From positions 1 through 20,040 of the forward strand of contig DHJV01000086.1 of NCBI GenBank assembly GCA_002404515.1: a DNA stretch of 20,040 nucleotides. The letters are read 5' to 3'. Below, in pieces: positions 15,847-20,040 of this stretch (position 1 is its first letter; each line of letters begins with the position of its first letter). The DNA is from Lachnospiraceae bacterium UBA4711 (GTDB lineage Bacteria; Bacillota; Clostridia; Lachnospirales; Lachnospiraceae). The notes beneath the pieces were generated by a model, which saw only the letters and a list, made by a program, of their open reading frames with translations, had not been told where the DNA came from and made no database searches. A program made the translations under genes and the position numbers.

Positions 15847-15870
15847 GGAACCCAGACTTATCCGGGTTCC
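15847..15870 (-). terminator. Terminator of the merR operon
   Basis: GGAACCC (15847-15853) pairs with GGGTTCC (15864-15870); on the minus strand the stem is followed by TTTTATGG. It lies about 10 bp beyond the TAG of the broken tail of the preceding gene (15882), confirming that the transcript was meant to end there and not at 16044. Confidence 0.6.
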
Positions 15871-15881
15871 CGCTTAATCAA

Positions 15882-16043
15882 CTACATTTTTACTTCAGAT
15901 AATTTCTTTGTAATTCGTGCCTGCACTTCAATATAATATGCATAATCCGCCGCTGATAAATTATTCTCATCAATATCATCTAACTTCTTCATATAATCGG
16001 CATACTTGGTCATAAAATCGGCATAATCCGCTAACATGCCTGC
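15882..16043 (-). pseudogene. C-terminal tail of the membrane-anchored protein, cut off by an in-frame stop
   Basis: In exactly the same frame as the gene at 16044-16670, translation could continue past its TAA for 53 more codons to a TAG at 15882-15884. The tail reads AG, then MLADYADFMTKYADYMKKLD, then an end with LSAADYAYYIEVQARITKKL. It repeats the YxxFMxKY rhythm of the last residues before the stop and matches the usual C-terminal helices of this family. An ATG at 16035-16037 could reinitiate but has no convincing ribosome site. A single base change, for example CAA to TAA, explains the break. Confidence 0.65.
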
Positions 16044-16670
16044 TTAATCATCAGAAGATGCTTCATTATATTTATTCATAAAATCTACATAACTATCAAA
16101 AAACGCCTCATAGCTATCCATTAATTCCTTGAAATCTGGAGTAACACCTTCTTGTTTTGATTCTTCTGTTGTGTTATCGGTTGTTTCTTCTGCCTCGGTT
16201 TTATCCGAATTATCAACTTCTACATCCGCTGTAGCAGCTTCCTCCGTATCCGTCGAATTTACTGTTGTAGTTTCTATTTTCTTAGATATTCGTATGCTCA
16301 TTTCCTTTTCTGCGGAATTATAACTTAGTCTCAACGAAAATCCATCTGCATGATCTGCACTGTAATAGTCATCTGTTCCATAATAATTCTCTGTAAATCC
16401 CTTTTTCTTACAATTATCTACATAATTGTTATATTCTTTTTTTGATGTTTTATACACATCAATAGAAAAGGTATCTTCCGTCTCAAAGGTAATTTCTCCT
16501 TTTTTTGATTCCGGTTTCGGAAGCATCGCTGTCATCGCATTATCCGGCCAAATATATGTACTGTTTTTCTGCTTACGATGCTTCTGTTTCATACCAATTG
16601 CACATATCAGAACCACAAATATAATAACAACAAATACAACCGCTTTCATAAATTTCCATAATTTCTTCAT
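16044..16670 (-). CDS. Membrane-anchored protein of unknown function (DUF6591-like), truncated by a stop
   Basis: A 208 aa product with one N-terminal membrane segment (about 9-27, VVFVVIIFVVLICAIGM) preceded by lysines, so the rest faces outside. A folded part follows (about 38-130, with YIWPDNAMTAMLPKPESKKG and the KKGFTENYYG / DGFSLRLSYN blocks), then an acidic Thr/Glu-rich linker (about 133-175) and the start of a helical end (FKELMDSYEAFFDSYVDFM). It resembles small YIWP-type proteins common in Lachnospiraceae; their function is unknown. The reading frame continues after the TAA, so the original protein was about 262 aa. It starts 7 bp after merR with GGAGG upstream, in one operon, which suggests a stress or signal response. 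Confidence 0.75.
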   Translation of the reverse strand: MKKLWKFMKAVVFVVIIFVVLICAIGMKQKHRKQKNSTYIWPDNAMTAMLPKPESKKGEITFETEDTFSIDVYKTSKKEYNNYVDNCKKKGFTENYYGTDDYYSADHADGFSLRLSYNSAEKEMSIRISKKIETTTVNSTDTEEAATADVEVDNSDKTEAEETTDNTTEESKQEGVTPDFKELMDSYEAFFDSYVDFMNKYNEASSDD

Positions 16671-16677
16671 AATATTT

Positions 16678-17088
16678 TTAATCCTCCCTGTGTTCTTTCT
16701 TCCGTAATCTGGACGCTAATTCTACGTAAGTTCCTTTTACTCCATCCGCTGGCATTTTGGGGAACATATGCTGCTTCTGAATAGATGTAATAAGTTCTAT
16801 CTGCTCCTCCATTGTCTGTTTCTTTTCTTTCAACCTTTTTGTATGTTCTTTCATATATTCTATTTTTTCAGATTCTGAAAGTGTAGTGATACATTTGATT
16901 TCAGACAATTTGAATCCCATTTCTTTGTACACGAGAATTTCCCATATTTCCTGCATCGTCTCTCCATTATACATGCGGTAATTATCCGGGGAGCGGGGAA
17001 CATGTAACAAACCTTCATCATCGTAATATTGGAGTGTTCTCTTACTAAGTCCAGTTCGTTTACTCACTTCGCTAATTTTGCTCATCAT
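16678..17088 (-). CDS. MerR family transcriptional regulator
   Basis: A 136 aa MerR-type activator. The winged-helix part covers 1-70: KISEVSKRTGLSKRTLQYYDDEGLL, RSPDNYRMYNGETMQEI and the KEMGFKLSEIK stretch; a coiled-coil dimer helix follows (about 80-110, EYMKEHTKRLKEKKQTMEEQI). There is no cysteine set typical of metal sensors and no large ligand domain, so the effector is unknown. Two adjacent ATGs (17088 and 17085) are possible; GGAGAAAGG lies upstream. The promoter has the long 19 bp spacer with a central palindrome expected for MerR control, and the membrane protein gene follows 7 bp later. Confidence 0.9.
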   Translation of the reverse strand: MMSKISEVSKRTGLSKRTLQYYDDEGLLHVPRSPDNYRMYNGETMQEIWEILVYKEMGFKLSEIKCITTLSESEKIEYMKEHTKRLKEKKQTMEEQIELITSIQKQHMFPKMPADGVKGTYVELASRLRKKEHRED

Positions 17089-17111
17089 GGCCTACCTTTC
17101 TCCATAATTCG

Positions 17112-17142
17112 AGCGTAAACCATCACGTTAACGTGATAGCAA
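17112..17142 (-). promoter_or_regulatory. MerR-type promoter with 16 bp perfect palindrome
   Basis: ATCACGTTAACGTGAT (17122-17137) is a perfect palindrome between TTGCTA (complement of 17137-17142) and TACGCT (complement of 17112-17117). The 19 bp spacer is longer than normal and is characteristic of promoters that MerR proteins activate by untwisting DNA. Confidence 0.65.
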
Positions 17143-17220
17143 TACCCTTTTGGGAAATGCATGTCTTTTTGTTTTCTAAAAGGCCATGTAATTTTCGCGA
17201 ATATTTTTGAACATCAAAAA

Positions 17221-17244
17221 AGCAGGTTATTTTTCAAACCTGCT
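17221..17244 (-). terminator. Terminator after ecfT
   Basis: AGCAGGTT (17221-17228) pairs with AACCTGCT (17237-17244); on the minus strand TTTTT follows. A weaker TTTT follows on the plus strand as well. Confidence 0.75.
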
Positions 17245-17273
17245 TTTACCAAAACTATCTTATTATATTTGAA

Positions 17274-18080
17274 TTATCCTACCACTACTTTCAACACGAT
17301 CATCCCAGCCAGATACACGATTGCCAGCACATACACAACGCCGTCTGCGCGTGCATATCGAAGCGGATGCATCTTCGTTCTCGGTCTGCCTGCCTGATAA
17401 CAACGTGCCTCCATCGCAAGCGCCAGATCGCCTGCCCGTCCAACTGCAGACGCAAAAAGCGGCATCAGAATCCGTCCGGTACGTTTCAACTTCTGGAACA
17501 CATTTCCTTCCTCGAAATCCACACCTCTCGCCGTCTGTGCCTTCATGATCCGGTCTAACTCTTCGATCAGAATCGGAATGAATCGGAGCGTGATTGACAT
17601 CATGAGCGCAATTTCATGCACTGGTACATGAATCTTCGTAAGCGGATGAAATGCTTTCTCCAAACCGTCCGTCAGTTCGGTCGGCGTGGTTGTGTATGTC
17701 ATAAGTGACGAACCTAAAATCAGCTCCATCAACCGCACGACACGGACAACTGCCTGCATGATGCCTTCCCGGTAAATGTGAATAAACTTCCAATGGAAAT
17801 ACAACTCTTCCCCTTTTCCGAAGAACACATTTACGATACAGATAAACACCAGCAATATCCAGACTGGCTTTAACCCCTTGATCATATACCGAAATGGCAC
17901 CTTGGATATCACGATACATGCAATCAATACTACGCCTGCCACCGCAAAAACAATCAGACTTTTGCTGAGAAACAACCCGATGATATAGAGCAGCGTTGCG
18001 AATAGTTTCACGCGCGGGTCCAGATGATGAATCGGAGAATCCGAAGGATAATATTGTCCAATTGTAATGTCTCGAATCAT
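17274..18080 (-). CDS. ecfT: ECF transporter transmembrane protein EcfT
   Basis: The membrane coupling subunit of an energy-coupling-factor vitamin transporter, 268 aa as usual. Hydrophobic segments lie near 26-58, 72-88, 108-128, 155-172 and 246-267. The two coupling helices carry the motifs that dock on the ATPases: ARG (184-186, in AQTARGVDFEEG) and ARC (225-227, in AMEARCYQAGRPRTKMHPL), the second being a mild variant of the usual ARG or ARA. It shares ATGA with the stop of the fused ATPase gene, so both are made together. In most Firmicutes truA follows; here a terminator and an accessory stretch follow instead. The substrate-binding S component is not in the window and is expected elsewhere. 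Confidence 0.93.
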   Translation of the reverse strand: MIRDITIGQYYPSDSPIHHLDPRVKLFATLLYIIGLFLSKSLIVFAVAGVVLIACIVISKVPFRYMIKGLKPVWILLVFICIVNVFFGKGEELYFHWKFIHIYREGIMQAVVRVVRLMELILGSSLMTYTTTPTELTDGLEKAFHPLTKIHVPVHEIALMMSITLRFIPILIEELDRIMKAQTARGVDFEEGNVFQKLKRTGRILMPLFASAVGRAGDLALAMEARCYQAGRPRTKMHPLRYARADGVVYVLAIVYLAGMIVLKVVVG

Positions 18081-19969
18081 AAATTATCTCCTTGCTTCCT
18101 TTCATCCAATCTGTTCCCGATATCAACGTTTTCTCTTCCTGCAGAACTATTTTTGCAATTACCAAGATAATCGAGCAATTCTTTCTCTCGGATCGCATTC
18201 TGTGGAATCGCATATCCGCTTGCACGCAATTTATCTGCCAGCTTCACGGTTTCTGGTACATCTAGTCCGCAATCCACAAGCGTCTCCCGCCTGGCAAATA
18301 CTTCTGCCGGTCGGTCATCCAATATCTTCTTCCCATCGTCCAGCACAATGATCCGGTCTGCGTATTCCGCCAGATCTTCCATACTATGTGAGACAAGCAG
18401 AACTCCGATTCCCTGCTCCCGGCTCATCCGCCGGATTCGGTCGAATATTTCTCGTTTTCCTTCTGCGTCCAGTCCTGCTGCCGGTTCATCCAATATGATA
18501 TACTCCGGCTGCATCGCAAGCACACCTGCAATTGCCACACGCCGCTTTTGTCCGCCAGATAGCTGCAATGGCGATGCTGTATAATATTTCTCCGGCAGAT
18601 TGACAAACCGAAGCGCATGCTCCACACGCGCTTTGCATGCCTCCTCTGTCAAGCCCTGCTTGTTTGGTCCAAATGCTACATCCTCCCACACGGTATCGCA
18701 GATCATCTGATGCTCCGGATATTGGAACACCATGCCGACCTTACTGCGCAGATAATTGCCAGAATATCCCTTTGCATGAATATCCTTACCTTCAAATGTA
18801 ACCGTTCCGCTGGTCGGTTTCAGCAGCCCGTTCAGGAGCTGGATCATGGTGGATTTCCCAGAACCGGTATGTCCGGCAAGTCCGACAATCTCCCCTTTCC
18901 CAAGCGACAGGCTCACGTCGTCCAGAGCAACCTTCTCGTACGCGGTTCCCGGACTGTAAATATAGCTTACATGTTGCAGGGAGAGGAGATCTTTATCTTT
19001 TATTTGGTCCTCTAACTCACCAGTTTTTTGACAACTGTCGGTCTGATTATCATCATGTACCTGTTTTTTCTGTTCCACAGTCCACTCATTTTTTATGGTT
19101 CTATCGTTTGCATCTATCTTATCTCTTTTTTTACCTGCATCTGCTAGCTGACTTTCTGCACTTCCCATTACCCGCTGAACCCGATAAGAAAGCGGCGCCT
19201 CCATCCCCATCTCCGCAAGCAGCGCATCCTCTCCGAAGAAATTCTCCGGCGTTCCATCAAATCGCACCTGTCCGTCCGCAAGCAGAATCACCCGGCTCGC
19301 AAGTGCTGCCTCTTCCATATCATGGGTGATCAGAATCACGGTCATTTCCTGTTCCTGATTCAGCCGCTGTAACGCTTCCATCACTTCTTTCCGTCCTTTC
19401 GGATCAAGCATTGCAGTCGGCTCATCTAAGACGATATAATCCGGGTGCATCGCAAGAATCCCTGCAATTGCAATCCGCTGTTTTTGTCCACCCGACAAAT
19501 GATTCGGAGCCGTCTTTCTCCGCTTCCACATCCGCACCTGTTCGAGTGCCTGCTTGACACGCGATACGATCGTCTCCGACTCCATCCCCAGATTCTCCGG
19601 GCCAAATGCAACCTCTTCTTCCACACTTGCCGCCACCATCTGATTGTCTGGATTCTGGAACACCATGCCGACACGCTGGCGGATCTCATACAGCTTATCC
19701 GCATCCTTTGTTCCCATCCCGTCTACCGTCACCGTACCTTCCGATGGACGAAGAATTGCATTTAACTGCTTCGAGAAAGTCGTCTTGCCGGAACCATTTC
19801 TGCCAAGCAGCGCGATGAACTCACCCTTTTTAATTGTAAGATCTACTCCCTTTAAGATTTCCTCCGTCGCAATTACATTTCCATCTACATCGCGCTTTTT
19901 ATATTGAAATCTTACCTGTTCTGCCCGTATCACCGTCCGGTCCTCCATTTTTTTCTGTTCTGCTGCCAC
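18077..19969 (-). CDS. Fused EcfA1-EcfA2 energy-coupling ATPase
   Basis: One 630 aa chain holds both ATPases of an ECF transporter. First domain (about 12-265): Walker A GRNGSGKTT (56-64), LSGGQ (158-162), IVLDEP (179-184), His216. Second domain (about 328-600): Walker A GHTGSGKST (366-374), LSGGQ (470-474), IILDEP (491-496), His528. A charged hydrophilic linker of about 60 residues joins them; between residues 268 and 375 there is no methionine, so a hidden internal ATG start for the second domain is not available. Normally ecfA1 and ecfA2 are separate neighbouring genes. The start is a GTG at 19969 with a modest GAGAG upstream; an ATG seven codons later is the alternative. The ATPases drive EcfT and shared vitamin-binding S proteins. 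The upstream gene lies outside the window. Confidence 0.92.
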   Translation of the reverse strand: MAAEQKKMEDRTVIRAEQVRFQYKKRDVDGNVIATEEILKGVDLTIKKGEFIALLGRNGSGKTTFSKQLNAILRPSEGTVTVDGMGTKDADKLYEIRQRVGMVFQNPDNQMVAASVEEEVAFGPENLGMESETIVSRVKQALEQVRMWKRRKTAPNHLSGGQKQRIAIAGILAMHPDYIVLDEPTAMLDPKGRKEVMEALQRLNQEQEMTVILITHDMEEAALASRVILLADGQVRFDGTPENFFGEDALLAEMGMEAPLSYRVQRVMGSAESQLADAGKKRDKIDANDRTIKNEWTVEQKKQVHDDNQTDSCQKTGELEDQIKDKDLLSLQHVSYIYSPGTAYEKVALDDVSLSLGKGEIVGLAGHTGSGKSTMIQLLNGLLKPTSGTVTFEGKDIHAKGYSGNYLRSKVGMVFQYPEHQMICDTVWEDVAFGPNKQGLTEEACKARVEHALRFVNLPEKYYTASPLQLSGGQKRRVAIAGVLAMQPEYIILDEPAAGLDAEGKREIFDRIRRMSREQGIGVLLVSHSMEDLAEYADRIIVLDDGKKILDDRPAEVFARRETLVDCGLDVPETVKLADKLRASGYAIPQNAIREKELLDYLGNCKNSSAGRENVDIGNRLDERKQGDNL

Positions 19970-20040
19970 TATAGTTCGCTCTCTTTTTCTCGACTTGGAG
20001 CAATCTACCTCACTCTGCCTGTTTTACTCCGAATCCAACT

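Noticed and set aside
1..20040. CRISPR array, tRNA, rRNA or transposase
   Set aside because: No regularly spaced repeats, no cloverleaf-like or rRNA stretches, and no transposase or integrase motif were seen in any frame.

Overview
The window looks like chromosome of a gut-type Firmicute, most likely a Lachnospiraceae member. This rests on Gram-positive style genes with strong AGGAGG-like ribosome sites, near-consensus sigma-A promoters, an Ecf-type vitamin transporter, a YIWP-type one-TM lipoprotein-like family common in that group, and moderate to low G+C. Species cannot be fixed from the sequence alone. Every intact gene runs on the minus strand, so transcription reads from right to left. 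No rRNA, tRNA, CRISPR array or transposase gene was seen.

Left part (about 1-4440), visibly AT-richer: an accessory or defence-like island. In order of transcription it holds an XRE-type HTH regulator fused to a C-terminal domain that resembles phage/ICE nuclease-like domains, a NADAR-family protein with its own promoter, then a fic-hsdM operon (Fic AMP-transferase followed by a type I DNA methylase). No hsdS or hsdR lies inside the window; they may lie beyond the left edge. Facing hsdM on the plus strand is a strong promoter followed by a compact foldable segment ending in a T-run, a candidate small RNA of about 95 nt. The island ends abruptly near 4438-4445, where the regulator has lost its natural start and an L-2-amino-thiazoline-4-carboxylate hydrolase-like gene has lost its 5' part.

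Middle (4442-10680): the decayed hydrolase fragment (plus strand), then on the minus strand a three-gene unit: a coiled-coil McrB-like AAA+ protein, a large McrC/DUF2357-like PD-(D/E)XK nuclease with C-terminal zinc ribbons, and a calcineurin-type phosphoesterase. This is a modification-dependent (type IV-like, possibly CoCoNuT-class) restriction system and the second defence locus in the window.

10677-14987: a TetR regulator and two half-transporters that overlap by 4 bp and should form a heterodimeric ABC exporter-fold transporter of the IrtAB/YbtPQ kind, with dyad operators at both promoters. 15005-17142: an AT-rich stretch with a Phd/RelE-type toxin-antitoxin pair and a merR plus membrane-anchored protein operon; the latter gene is split by an in-frame stop. 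17221-19969: ecfT preceded by a single gene encoding a natural EcfA1-EcfA2 fusion, the energising module of an ECF vitamin transporter.

The most interesting items are the broken junction at about 4440, the HTH-nuclease-like fusion, the candidate small RNA against hsdM, the CoCoNuT-like operon with a phosphoesterase, the in-frame stop at 16044 and the fused EcfAA' ATPase.
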